A stretch of DNA of 64,000 nucleotides, from the NCBI GenBank assembly GCA_964411505.1, contig CAYPLH010000015.1, positions 8,586 through 72,585 of the forward strand, in the 5' to 3' direction. Under the pieces are notes generated by a model, which was not told the origin of the DNA, ran no database searches, and worked only from the letters and a program-made list of their open reading frames with translations. Positions 1-7,419 of the stretch are shown one piece after another. How positions within the stretch are numbered: the first letter of the stretch is position 1; every line of letters starts with the position of its first letter. Source of the DNA: CAYPLH01 sp964411505 (GTDB taxonomy: Bacteria > Bacillota > Clostridia > CAYPLH01 > DUMO01). A program made the translations under genes and the position numbers.

Positions 1-1
1 C

Positions 2-169
2 AGAAAATTATCTATTAGCGATATGGATGCATATGTTGTTGTTATTGGTTACATGAGCGGACTGCACAACGAAGTACTAATCGGTTCTTCATTAGTCAAG
101 CACGACGAATATCATGCCATAATCCGAGCTACACTTGATTCAGTAAACAGAATATTAAGTAAAGTTTAA
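2..169 (+). CDS. C-terminal end of an unrecognised protein (5' truncated by window edge)
   Basis: The frame is open from the window edge and ends at TAA 167-169, giving 55 residues that finish with a Val-rich strand, a GSSLV turn and a helix reading IIRATLDSVNRIL. A beta-strand plus terminal helix with the pattern 'ATLDxxNR' resembles the tail of an alpha/beta domain. I do not recognise the family, and the start lies outside the window. The next transcription signals begin about 30 bases downstream, so this gene is probably separate from the small-peptide unit that follows. Confidence 0.6.
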   Translation, partial: RKLSISDMDAYVVVIGYMSGLHNEVLIGSSLVKHDEYHAIIRATLDSVNRILSKV

Positions 170-198
170 GACAATAAGTAATACGCATTCAGGTTTTT

Positions 199-248
199 TT
201 GACACATAATTTGACACATAATTTGTAATGTAATTTTTTCTTTATAAT
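199..248 (+). promoter_or_regulatory. Promoter region with tandem 12-bp repeat
   Basis: Two perfect tandem copies of TTGACACATAAT occupy 199-210 and 211-222, and each contains a TTGACA hexamer. A consensus TATAAT lies at 243-248. The gap from the second TTGACA to TATAAT is 26 bases, too long for a normal sigma-A pair. The repeat may therefore be an activator or repressor site, with a weak -35 near 220-225. The predicted transcript start (about 253-256) coincides with the first base of the structured leader. Confidence 0.55.
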
Positions 249-252
249 TTAA

Positions 253-473
253 TATAGGCCGGACAAGCGAAGCGGAATATAGCCTACCTACTAGCGGAAA
301 GGTAGAGATTCTTTAATGAAGGAGGCTATATAAATGAAAAAAATATTTAAAGCTATCGGCGTAGTTGTTGCAATGGTGCTTTCAGCCGGTGCACAATTTT
401 TCTGGCTCTAATTCTTAATATTTAGGTTTAAAATATTTAAGCATTAATCCCGGCCTATAAATATTATTTTTTT
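253..473 (+). ncRNA. Candidate structured RNA / leader enclosing a micro-ORF
   Basis: A 10-base arm TATAGGCCGG (253-262) is perfectly complementary to CCGGCCTATA (450-459), which is followed by a T-run at 467-473, so the whole element could fold as one closed unit ending in a terminator-like tail. Inside it, 278-284 pairs with 324-330 (7 bp), 285-289 with 300-304, and TTCTT (309-313) with AAGGA (319-323), which makes a three-way junction. This junction hides the AAGGAGG ribosome binding site (319-325) of the micro-ORF. I do not recognise a known riboswitch consensus: it matches neither c-di-GMP class I nor class II. Confidence 0.45.
334..411 (+). CDS. 25-residue hydrophobic peptide, candidate signal peptide or pheromone
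   Basis: ATG 334 follows a strong AAGGAGG (319-325) at a workable distance, and the frame ends at TAA 409-411. The peptide starts MKKIFKAIG, has a hydrophobic stretch VVVAMVLSAGA and ends QFFWL. The charge pattern is that of a signal peptide with a short aromatic tail after an AxA-like site, as in linear peptide pheromone precursors. It also resembles the N-terminal half of an AgrD precursor but has no Cys, and no agrB is visible. The strong ribosome binding site, own promoter and surrounding structure argue that it is a real gene. Its function is unknown. The next gene encodes a membrane HD-GYP protein. Confidence 0.5.
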   Translation: MKKIFKAIGVVVAMVLSAGAQFFWL

Positions 474-532
474 ACATACAAAGGGCATGAAGTCCTAACA
501 CCAAACTAAAGACAAAGTTGAGGGGCAGTTAA

Positions 533-1843
533 ATGAATAGCAAAGTAAAGCTGGCAACATTATATGTTTACATTATAATACTTATAGGTCTTGCATTACT
601 TGTATATGCTTCAATAAATACACAATTTGAGAGCATAAGTGGAATGTTGTTCATGGCACTATTAAGCATCACAGCTGAATCAATGGCAATCCCGCTGGGT
701 AAGGATAAAGGTATATCAGTAGGGTTTGCCATTACTTTATGTGCTCTTCTTACCTACGGTCCTTTAGGAGCTGCCATTGTATCTGCAGCAGGAGCATTGT
801 TCAAAGTGTTGTATGTTAAAGGTAAAGGATATGTTCATATTTTCAATACACCATTTTATAAAACAGCGTTTAATGCAGCCAACTATATTATTTCATGTCT
901 TTTAGCAGGGTGGGTTTACACAGCAGCAGGGGGTACTGTTTTAGATAGTCGCTTTGCAACTATACAACAGAACCTTGAATCCTTGGCAATGATGGCATTC
1001 CCTATTTTATTACTAATATTAACTTTTATTTTTGTTAACTCCGGACTCCTTTCAATACTATTTGGACTTATGACAAAGCAAAACATATTTTTGCAGTGGC
1101 TCTGCAGCTTTAAGTGGGCAATTCCCAACCTTTTTGCTGTAGCTGCAATAGGTATAATTATACTGGTTAATTACCATTCTTTCGGTGCATTTTCAGTTCT
1201 ACTGTTTTTCGGTCCTTTATTGCTCGCAAGATATGCATTTAAATTGTATATAGATATGAAAAATGTGTATTTTGAAACAATTACAGCGCTTACAGCTGCA
1301 ATAGAAGCAAAAGATAAATACACTGTAGGTCATTCAAAGCGAGTTGAAGGATATGCATCAATCATTGCCAGTGAAATGAAGCTTACACCTTCTAGAATGC
1401 AAGCTCTTAGATACGCAGCTTTACTTCATGACATCGGCAAAATCGGCATTTCCGAGGATGTTCTAAATAAGAATAGCCATCTTTCCAAAACAGAATATGA
1501 TCAAATAATGAAACATCCTGAAATCGGATATAAAATTCTAGAAGAAGTTGATTTTTTAAAGAAAGCAAAAGAGATTATTCTTCATCACCATGAAAAGTTT
1601 GATGGTTCAGGCTATCCGCATCATCTTGATGGTGCAGAAATCCCACTTGAATCATCAATTATGGCTGTTGCCGATGCATTTGACGCAATGACCTCAGACA
1701 GACCATATCGAAAAGCTTTAAGTAAAAATGAAGCTATTGACGAGCTACTGAAAAATTCGGGAAAACAGTTCAATCCTGAAGTAGTGGATATTTTTATAAA
1801 TGCACTAAAAAAATATGATGATTCTTTGGAGAAAGTATCATAA
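533..1843 (+). CDS. Membrane-bound HD-GYP c-di-GMP phosphodiesterase
   Basis: This is a 436-residue protein. Residues 1-240 are several hydrophobic segments forming an integral-membrane sensor of no class I can name. Residues 265-425 form an HD-GYP domain with the HD pair at 299-300 (LLHDIGK), the HHHEKFDGSGYP signature at 351-362 and a DAFDAMTSDRPYR block at 381-393, all intact. Proteins of this family hydrolyse cyclic di-GMP, so this one should lower its level in response to a membrane or extracellular cue. A GAGGGG site lies about 8 bases before ATG 533. The small-peptide unit immediately upstream makes a peptide-sensing role possible, but that is inference only. Confidence 0.9.
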   Translation: MNSKVKLATLYVYIIILIGLALLVYASINTQFESISGMLFMALLSITAESMAIPLGKDKGISVGFAITLCALLTYGPLGAAIVSAAGALFKVLYVKGKGYVHIFNTPFYKTAFNAANYIISCLLAGWVYTAAGGTVLDSRFATIQQNLESLAMMAFPILLLILTFIFVNSGLLSILFGLMTKQNIFLQWLCSFKWAIPNLFAVAAIGIIILVNYHSFGAFSVLLFFGPLLLARYAFKLYIDMKNVYFETITALTAAIEAKDKYTVGHSKRVEGYASIIASEMKLTPSRMQALRYAALLHDIGKIGISEDVLNKNSHLSKTEYDQIMKHPEIGYKILEEVDFLKKAKEIILHHHEKFDGSGYPHHLDGAEIPLESSIMAVADAFDAMTSDRPYRKALSKNEAIDELLKNSGKQFNPEVVDIFINALKKYDDSLEKVS

Positions 1844-1923
1844 GTTATTACTCAATGAGCCCATATGCAATCTCAACTTCCTCAAATTACCAGCAATATA
1901 TTTGAGGAATAATTGGTTAAGCA

Positions 1924-1952
1924 TTAACAAAATACAATTAATAGGATATAAT
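1924..1952 (+). promoter_or_regulatory. Sigma-A-type promoter for murA
   Basis: TTAACA (1924-1929), a 17-base spacer and a perfect TATAAT (1947-1952) lie about 135 bases before the murA start. This is the best -35/-10 pair in the 240-base gap after the HD-GYP gene. Nothing else recognisable lies in that gap. Confidence 0.6.
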
Positions 1953-2085
1953 ATTATAGATTCAATGTGCGCTCGCTGTGCAAACTGCACGCCAAAAGTG
2001 GGAGCAAAGACTACATTGAAAAACCAAAATGATATATTTAACTGCAATTTATGCACATTACTTAAAAGAAAGCAGGAATCAACGG

Positions 2086-3405
2086 ATGAGATGGCTTGAA
2101 ATAAATAAATCGCAACCCTTAAAAGGAACCATAAAAGTGCCTGGTTCAAAAAATAGTTCTCTAGGTTTAATTGCAGCCAGCTGCCTAGCAAACGAACCGG
2201 TATATCTTGAAAATGTACCAAAAATTAATGATATAAAAGTTATGACTGAAATTGGAGAAGAAATCGGACTAGTAATAAAAAGTCACAAAGGTCAACTAGT
2301 AATTGACCCAAGAAAAATACATTCCTCGCTGATCAGCCCAAAAAAATCAGTTGAATTTCGTACTGCCTACTATTTTATAGGATCACTCCTTGCAAAGTTT
2401 AAGAAAGTTTCAGTAGGTTTTCCAGGAGGTGATAAAATTGGTCCCCGACCAATTGATCAACACATCAAAGGATTTAGAGCTTTAGGAGCTGAAATTGAGT
2501 TTTTTAATGATTACTATGTGGTGCAAGCTGATAAACTCATAGGAGCTGAAATTTACTTTGATGTAATTACCTCAGGCGCAACAATCAACCTAATGATGGC
2601 AGCAGTCCTTGCTACAGGAAAAACAACACTACACAATGCAGCAAGAGATCCCGAAGTTGTCGATATCGCAATTTTTCTTAATAAAATGGGTGCTAGAATT
2701 TTTGGGGCAGGAACTGATACTATAAGAATAGAAGGTGTTACATCATTAGGTGGCTGTACTCACCCAGTAATACCAGACAGACTCATTGCAGGTGCGTACC
2801 TAATAGGTGCGGGTGTGACCGGTGGTCAGATAACAGTTACAGATGTTATTCCCGAACACCTCGAATCGTGTATTGAAAAGCTCACAGAAATTGGGGTAAC
2901 TGTTGATAAAAGCGATAATTCTCTCACTGCATATGCGAATGGAGATTTAAGACCTACAAAAGTGAGAGCTGGGATGTATCCAGTTTTTGGAAGCGACCTC
3001 CAGCAGCCATTTACTACGCTACTTTTAAATGTTAAAGGTAAAAGTCAGATAGTAGACAGTGTTTTTCCAGAAAGGTTCCATCACTGTGTACAGCTTCGAA
3101 GGATGGGAGCGGATATAAACATACAAAAAGGTTCAGCTTACATCAATGGAATCAGTTCACTTACAGGAGCATGGGTTCATGCTTCAGATATACGAGCAGG
3201 AACATGTCTAATTCTTGCAGGACTCATTGCTGAGAAAACCACTTTTATAACAGGTGTTGATTATATCGAGCGAGGCTATGAAGATATTGTTAATGATTTC
3301 AGTTCCCTCGGAGCTGATATAAGGTTATCCTCAGATAACTTAAAGAACAGTGATATCAAGGATCCATATTTACTAAACACAGCAGCAAAAATTTATCCGG
3401 TATAG
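2086..3405 (+). CDS. murA: UDP-N-acetylglucosamine 1-carboxyvinyltransferase, Asp-type active site
   Basis: MurA transfers enolpyruvate from PEP to UDP-GlcNAc, the first committed step of peptidoglycan synthesis, in the cytoplasm. ATG 2086 (protein start MRWLEINKSQ) is preferred over an in-frame ATG at 2029 because an AGGA site precedes it. The 439 residues match family length. Lys22-Asn23 (PGSKNSS), Arg92, the DGPRP-like loop PGGDKIGPRP (114-121 region), RFHHCVQLRRMGAD and the terminal ERGYEDI block are all present. The loop residue that is normally Cys115 (PGGC) is Asp116 here. Cys-to-Asp enzymes, known from mycobacteria and chlamydia, remain active and are intrinsically fosfomycin resistant. 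A second, Cys-type MurA may exist elsewhere in the genome. Confidence 0.9.
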   Translation: MRWLEINKSQPLKGTIKVPGSKNSSLGLIAASCLANEPVYLENVPKINDIKVMTEIGEEIGLVIKSHKGQLVIDPRKIHSSLISPKKSVEFRTAYYFIGSLLAKFKKVSVGFPGGDKIGPRPIDQHIKGFRALGAEIEFFNDYYVVQADKLIGAEIYFDVITSGATINLMMAAVLATGKTTLHNAARDPEVVDIAIFLNKMGARIFGAGTDTIRIEGVTSLGGCTHPVIPDRLIAGAYLIGAGVTGGQITVTDVIPEHLESCIEKLTEIGVTVDKSDNSLTAYANGDLRPTKVRAGMYPVFGSDLQQPFTTLLLNVKGKSQIVDSVFPERFHHCVQLRRMGADINIQKGSAYINGISSLTGAWVHASDIRAGTCLILAGLIAEKTTFITGVDYIERGYEDIVNDFSSLGADIRLSSDNLKNSDIKDPYLLNTAAKIYPV

Positions 3406-3579
3406 AGCTTCATACTAGGCAGGCATACACAGCGGCTTCTATACTCTTTTGTAGTTCCTATTGCAAAACCATCTGCTCCGAAAGGAACCTTGGTAGGATA
3501 GTCGCTATTCTTCTTTTTTTGTACCGCCAGCACAGCCATATTCGCAATTGCTTAAATTCCGATAGGAGTACCGCTTCTG

Positions 3580-3696
3580 TAGACATTATTGCACCTCCTG
3601 TATCTCCTGTTAGGTTTAACGTGCCATTATGTCAAGTATAGATAAAAAGAAAACCCAGCTTACCTTTTTATTTGCTTGCAGGGTACTCTCTTTTAT
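3580..3696. repeat. 117-bp direct repeat, copy 1 (contains minus-strand terminator)
   Basis: This segment aligns without gaps to 6034-6150, with 8 mismatches in 117. Read on the minus strand it begins right after the PIN toxin stop with a stem-loop (TACCC...GGGT) and a T-rich tail, then a TTGACATAATGG segment and an AGGAGGTGCAAT site. Below it (3406-3580, minus) only degenerate reading frames are seen. Confidence 0.85.
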
Positions 3697-3698
3697 GC

Positions 3699-4097
3699 TT
3701 AATACTTATCAAGAAACTCCTTTGGTGTTAGTATCTCAGGACGCTCGATCTCAATGTCATTAAAATCTTTGTCACCCGTAATCAATATATCAACGTCCGC
3801 TATTATAGCAGTGTGTAATACCATGTAATCCTTGCCATCTCGGATTTCGAATAACGGAGTACCATCATAATTCTCAGGCGAATATGCCAGTTCATATGAT
3901 AATGTTGTTAAAAACCTTTCAATGGCTATCATTTTACTTGGAAATTTTCTATCAACTACCGTTTTCAATTCATCTACTACATACGTTGAAAGAACCAATG
4001 TATAATCTTCTACCACCTTCTCAATTAATCGGCTCAAGTTTTCACTCCGAAATAGTATTGCCGAAATGAGAACATTTGTATCAAGCATTATTCTCAT
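3699..4097 (-). CDS. PIN-domain toxin (VapC-like ribonuclease)
   Basis: This 132-residue PIN-domain protein starts MRIMLDTNVLISAIL and contains the acidic pattern expected for Mg-dependent endoribonucleases: Asp6 in LDTN, a middle Glu (DELKTVVD) and the C-terminal ITGDKDF block. Members of the 'toxin component, PIN family' group are the toxins of type II modules. Its start overlaps the upstream AbrB antitoxin by 4 bases (ATGA-type), so the two are translationally coupled. A terminator follows inside the 117-bp repeat. Confidence 0.85.
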   Translation of the reverse strand: MRIMLDTNVLISAILFRSENLSRLIEKVVEDYTLVLSTYVVDELKTVVDRKFPSKMIAIERFLTTLSYELAYSPENYDGTPLFEIRDGKDYMVLHTAIIADVDILITGDKDFNDIEIERPEILTPKEFLDKY

Positions 4098-4357
4098 AAT
4101 CGTTTCTCCAATTTTTCTTTTCTAAATTGCTTCACCATATCTACAACATCATCTTCAGTTTCTAATCCTACTCGCTCAGCCTCCCCAGAAAAAGCATCCT
4201 GAACCTCGCGTAAAGCAACCTTGGTCGAGTTCTCCATAACCACCCGCCCATTTTCTTCAATAAAAATAACCTTATCTCCATCCTTTAAGTTAAGTTTCTT
4301 TCTGATATGAATTGGTATTGTAATCTGCCCTTTTGTAGTGATTTTTGCAAGTTCCAT
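4094..4357 (-). CDS. AbrB/MazE-type antitoxin
   Basis: This is an 87-residue protein. Residues 1-45 form a SpoVT-AbrB swapped-hairpin DNA-binding domain (KITTKGQITIPIHIRKKLNL, then GDKVIFIEENG). The rest is a charged helical tail (EVQDAFSGEAERVG) that would bind the partner toxin. An AAAGGAG site precedes the ATG. It is first in a two-gene operon with the PIN toxin and very likely represses its own promoter, as this class does. Confidence 0.85.
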   Translation of the reverse strand: MELAKITTKGQITIPIHIRKKLNLKDGDKVIFIEENGRVVMENSTKVALREVQDAFSGEAERVGLETEDDVVDMVKQFRKEKLEKRL

Positions 4358-4476
4358 ATATTCAAACTCCTTTCCGTGAATTCAATGTATTCCTTACTTT
4401 TATTGTATGCTATTTCTTAGCTTTTATCAACTAAAAATGAAGGTCACATCAGCCGAAACTCTGTGACCACATAATT

Positions 4477-4800
4477 CTACTCTTTCTTTAATATCCTTAT
4501 TATTTTATAAAACGGGTTTTTCATTTTTTTATAATCTTTATAAAACCTACTTGGTGGTGCAAGCAATTTAATATTCCCAAAGGTATACTTAAATGCATCA
4601 TATTTTTCTCTGTATGCGTCATAAATAACACTGCTAATATTTTCACTCATTTCATATGTATTTCCAAGCACGTCTATCCTAAAATCTTTATTTATAAGCC
4701 AAACGCTCAATCCTAACGGGTCAACATATTTTAGAGGATTGTTCAAAGCATAAACGTATAAATTGCTGCTTTGTCTTATTGCGATGCTGTCAGCATATCT
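4477..4800 (-). pseudogene. RHS repeat-core end plus variable toxin tip (orphan fragment)
   Basis: The frame is open from an in-frame stop at 4801-4803 and reads RYADSIAIRQSSNLYVYALNNP followed by LKYVDPLGL, the conserved sequence that ends the RHS core and precedes the variable toxin domain. About 80 residues of an unrecognised, Lys/Tyr-rich tip follow and end at 4477. There is no credible start codon with a ribosome binding site; ATG-type codons occur only inside the core motif. This is the layout of a displaced 'orphan' RHS tip, silent until recombined onto an intact core. No immunity gene follows before the AbrB gene unless it has been lost. Confidence 0.7.
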
Positions 4801-4804
4801 TTAA

Positions 4805-5008
4805 CTAATCAATAACATCTGCAATATATAGCGGAACATTTTCTGCTAACTTGCTACGCAAACATTCCATATGGCAGAACAATTGTTGTTCTTGTTGTAA
4901 CTTTTGATCCTTATTCCAGTTAGATACTACAAATAGTGCTGTAATATCAATTTGATTAGATTCTATGTTTTCATCACAAAAACAGCATTGATATTTCTGA
5001 TTACTCAT
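4805..5008 (-). CDS. Small Cys/His protein, probable immunity protein for RHS toxin
   Basis: This 67-residue protein has CCFC near the N-terminus and a CHMEC cluster near residue 46, a likely Zn-binding site, with the pattern FCDENIES in between. A GAGG site lies 10 bases before ATG 5008. It starts 12 bases after the stop of the toxin tip ending at 5021. In RHS loci the gene directly after the toxin tip is the cognate immunity gene, so immunity is the best guess. The function is inferred from position only. Confidence 0.6.
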   Translation of the reverse strand: MSNQKYQCCFCDENIESNQIDITALFVVSNWNKDQKLQQEQQLFCHMECLRSKLAENVPLYIADVID

Positions 5009-5020
5009 TGGCTAGATACC

Positions 5021-5281
5021 TCACTTCCATCCATAGTTTTTACTTAATTTATCTAATGAATTTTTCCCAATATTCTTTAATGCAGTGACCACTCCATTTT
5101 CACTTTCAACAATAACGTTAAACTTACCACTCCCTATGTCTTTAATGTAAACACTAGCTCCATCTGTTTGTGTCATGATTTTTGAGGGTGAAAGTTTTAA
5201 GTCACTTATGTCCGATGGCGTAAAGCCTCTCGTCATTAGCATCAGCTGGATCAATATTCCTTTCGTTCCCAAAGGCATCAT
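5021..5281 (-). pseudogene. RHS C-terminal toxin tip
   Basis: This frame, usable from ATG 5236, encodes FTPSDISDLKLSPSKI, then DGASVYIKDIGSGKFNVIVE and ends LDKLSKNYGWK. It looks like the C-terminal effector end of an RHS/YD-repeat protein. It overlaps the RHS core frame (5202-5570) in a different phase, so the core and the tip were once one gene and are now separated by a frameshift or deletion near 5202-5260. The following small Cys/His gene is the likely immunity partner. Confidence 0.6.
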
Positions 5282-5570
5282 ACCTATAGCTCTTTATAAC
5301 ATTGCCGCTGGTACTTGTCAACTGAGTTACATCGCCATGCCCATTGAATAGGAAATACTTCACTGTGCCTGATGTATCGGCATACAGTAGATTGTTACCC
5401 CGTATATACCTACCTGTAACCGCATTGTTGTTGTCCAGTTTCAGGACAATGTCATTTCCGTCCCATATGTGGATGGTCTTAACCTGGTTTATCGATTTTG
5501 TCATCCTAAGACCATCACCGTTATAAGTATAAATTATTGTATTACCGCCAGTAACAGTATAACCGATGTG
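5202..5570 (-). pseudogene. RHS/YD-repeat core fragment
   Basis: The frame runs from just after a TGA (5571-5573) to a stop at 5202. It contains YTYNGDGLRMTKSINQ, WDGNDIVLKLD, YFLFNGHGDVTQLT and YRYDAFGNERNIDP, which are diagnostic of the RHS repeat core that builds the cocoon around polymorphic toxins. Thousands of bases of an intact RHS gene are missing upstream. At about 5570 the sequence joins unrelated phage-like genes, marking a deletion or recombination junction. Confidence 0.8.
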
Positions 5571-5603
5571 TCACATTTGAAAATCCAATGGCATCCAGTT
5601 TTA

Positions 5604-5736
5604 CTAGGATAGTTTTCTGCATATGTCTGTAAGCTGCCTGCATTCAGGGCATTTAATTTCAACATCAGCGTAATCTGCGTCAAATACTCTGTGATTACAG
5701 CGAGGGCATCGGACAATGTACTTTTTTCTTACTCAC
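5604..5736 (-). pseudogene. Com-like zinc-ribbon protein, frameshifted
   Basis: A GTG start at 5736 overlaps the stop of the preceding gene (GTGA). Removing one A from a run of six (5722-5727) joins MSKKK to YIVRCPRCNHRVFDADY, then EIKCPECRQLTDICRKLS and a stop. This gives a 43-residue four-Cys zinc ribbon like phage Mu Com and its prophage relatives. As written the frame is broken. The cause may be a real mutation or a homopolymer sequencing error. Confidence 0.55.
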
Positions 5737-6019
5737 TTGCCTTCACCCCCCAGCTTCTTTGGTTTCATTAGGCTTGCCATCTTGATCATTACAGGCTCAA
5801 AAATCTCTCCAACCATGTAATGGACTGTCGGTGAGCAATTCTCCTTTGCATCATCCAGCATCTTTGGAACAAGGTCATAAAGACTTTTTATATCCTCCTC
5901 AGAAGCAATGGCTGTATTGACCTCAATAAAAATCTTGGTTCCGGTATCTGTACTTGAAGCTCATCTATGATGGAATCCAATTCATCAGACTTCCTTTGAG
6001 TAAGCCTTACTCTTAACAT
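5733..6019 (-). pseudogene. Phage-associated small protein of unknown function, frameshifted
   Basis: ATG 6019 opens MLRVRLTQRKSDELDSIIDEL. The frame shifts near the QVQ/DTGTKI junction and continues as TKIFIEVNTAIASEEDIKSL up to MKPKKLGGEGK, ending at 5733. The continuous amino-acid sense across two frames argues for one gene with an indel. It sits directly upstream of the Com-like zinc ribbon with a GTGA overlap, as in a phage morphogenesis operon. I do not recognise the family. Confidence 0.5.
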
Positions 6020-6033
6020 ACTATCCTTTTCTA

Positions 6034-6150
6034 TAGATATTATTGTACCTCCTGTATCTCTTGTTATGTTTAACGTGCCATTATGTCAAGTATAGATAAA
6101 AAGAAAACCCGGCTTACCTTTTTATTGGCTTGTCGGGTACTCTCTTTTAT
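6034..6150. repeat. 117-bp direct repeat, copy 2 (contains minus-strand terminator)
   Basis: It matches 3580-3696 at 109 of 117 positions in the same orientation. On the minus strand it lies downstream of the 110-residue immunity-like gene and supplies a stem-loop (ACCCG...CGGGT) with a TTTTCTTTTT tail. The two copies could have recombined to place different cassettes next to each other. Confidence 0.85.
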
Positions 6151-6236
6151 TACTATATTATTATTGTCTCTTGAGAAGTCAACACTTTATTGAAATAAAT
6201 GCCAAGATAGCCCAAGGGGTCTATTAAGATACAGGT

Positions 6237-6569
6237 CTATCTCAATCTTAAAAAATAACTTCCTTGATAGTTGTTTATAACATTCTCATTGGAGTCGAAT
6301 ATAAATGTTATATTGCTGTTAAAGTATCTCTTATAATTCAAATCATTAAGTGCTTTCAAAAAAATCTGCTTTACTATATCCGATATCCCATTATTTTGAT
6401 TTTCAGTTATATCAAAATCGTTTTTATAAAAGACATATACTTCAAGCGAAAAGTCAGACATGGGTACAAAATGCACTGCAAATAAATGTACGTTATTACA
6501 CTGTGACCAATTCAAAAGTATCATCTTTGCTTTTTCTATTACTCCCCACTGTTGCTCTTCTTTTTTCAT
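6237..6569 (-). CDS. 110-residue protein, probable immunity protein for the upstream toxin tip
   Basis: It starts MKKEEQQWGVIEKAKMILL. A strong AAGGAGG lies 9 bases before ATG 6569. The protein is mixed alpha/beta with many Asn and Asp, has no signal peptide or membrane segment, and its sequence is not recognised. It begins 32 bases after the stop of a polymorphic-toxin tip (6601-7038) and is followed by the terminator of the 117-bp repeat. By the gene-order rule of RHS/CDI loci it is the immunity protein of that toxin. Confidence 0.6.
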   Translation of the reverse strand: MKKEEQQWGVIEKAKMILLNWSQCNNVHLFAVHFVPMSDFSLEVYVFYKNDFDITENQNNGISDIVKQIFLKALNDLNYKRYFNSNITFIFDSNENVINNYQGSYFLRLR

Positions 6570-6600
6570 CCTTATGTGCCTCCTTCTTAAATGAATATCC

Positions 6601-7038
6601 CTATTTTAACGCTCTCCATATAGAAACATCTTTTATAAAGTTATATCCCATGTCTTTGAGTAAATTCACCTCATTTGCAAAGTATCCAGTAGCTTGAGCA
6701 GGATCGTGTGATAGAATAAATGTCTTGTTTGCACTCGCTTGTTGCCTAATAAAAGACTCATTAATATTCCATATATTTTTCTCACCGACTTCTTTAACAA
6801 CATCATCCCATTTATCTAATTGGAAATATGTTGCTCCTCGACTCTCCGCTACTTTAGTATAAGATACACCACCTTGATTATATTTGCCAAGTACAACTTC
6901 CGTTGAGTTTGAATTTTTCGTTGATTGTTTTACAAAACTAGAATAAGTGTTACTCGTTCCCTTGCCAGGGTTCCAGTAAACATTCCGGAAGTTACAGAGC
7001 TCCCGAATATGCCCGCTAGGTGGTTGGAGTTGCTTAAC
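6601..7038 (-). pseudogene. Polymorphic toxin C-terminal domain without a start codon
   Basis: The frame is open from a stop at 7039-7041 to TAG at 6601-6603 and has no usable ATG near its head. It reads PPSGHIRELCNF, then a linker NPGKGTSNTYSSF, then EVVLGKYNQGG, SRGATYFQLDKWDDV, NIWNINESFIRQQASANKTF, ILSHDPAQATGYFANEVNLL and ends SIWRALK. This is the familiar tip domain found at the end of many RHS, LXG and CDI toxins, and the GTSN region is a typical pre-toxin linker. It is an orphan tip that needs fusion to a delivery protein. The partner immunity gene is intact. Confidence 0.75.
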
Positions 7039-7280
7039 CTAGCTCAAGATTACATATTAGAACATCAGGTCGCATAAAGCCAAAACATTATTAAACTAAC
7101 ACTTAAACTGTCAGGGTTTATTTCTTCATGCCCATATATTCGTTAAATGTCTTATTTAGTTGGTTTTGCGGCCTCAAGCTCCAAAAATCTTGCCCTTTTT
7201 CTCCACTCTATTTTACTGTCAAAGTCCAATCTACTATTTACTTACATTTTTGTAATCTCAAATCGTTGATTTCATAACTC

Positions 7281-7314
7281 TTTTGACACTACCTTGCGTA
7301 TCGTAGTGTCAAAA
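7281..7314. terminator. Strong inverted repeat
   Basis: TTTTGACACTAC (7281-7292) and GTAGTGTCAAAA (7303-7314) form a perfect 12-bp stem with a 10-base loop. The flanking A/T runs make it a possible bidirectional terminator, although no gene end is close by. It could equally be a binding site or a remnant of a mobile element. Confidence 0.4.
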
Positions 7315-7405
7315 ATTCCTGTAATTGTTCATAGATACGATTATCGGGAAATAATTACCAATAACTCTGTTTGCAACTAAAACTTAGCAAATAGAATCTT
7401 AGTTT

Positions 7406-7419
7406 ATTCGTTAACGAAT
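7406..7419. promoter_or_regulatory. 14-bp palindrome, operator-like
   Basis: ATTCGTTAACGAAT is a perfect palindrome. A second partial copy (CTCGTTAACA) lies at 7431-7440, about two helical turns away. Paired palindromes of this kind suggest a repressor site, perhaps of a lost prophage or toxin regulator. No gene can be assigned to it. Confidence 0.35.

Noticed and set aside
253..330. c-di-GMP riboswitch upstream of the HD-GYP gene
   Set aside because: The conserved GEMM-I and GEMM-II core sequences are not present; only generic stem structure is seen.
5719..5730. Programmed -1 frameshift at the A6-G run in the Com-like gene
   Set aside because: The run resembles a slippery heptamer, but restoring the zinc ribbon needs a net loss of one base (a +1-type change), not the -1 shift such sites give.
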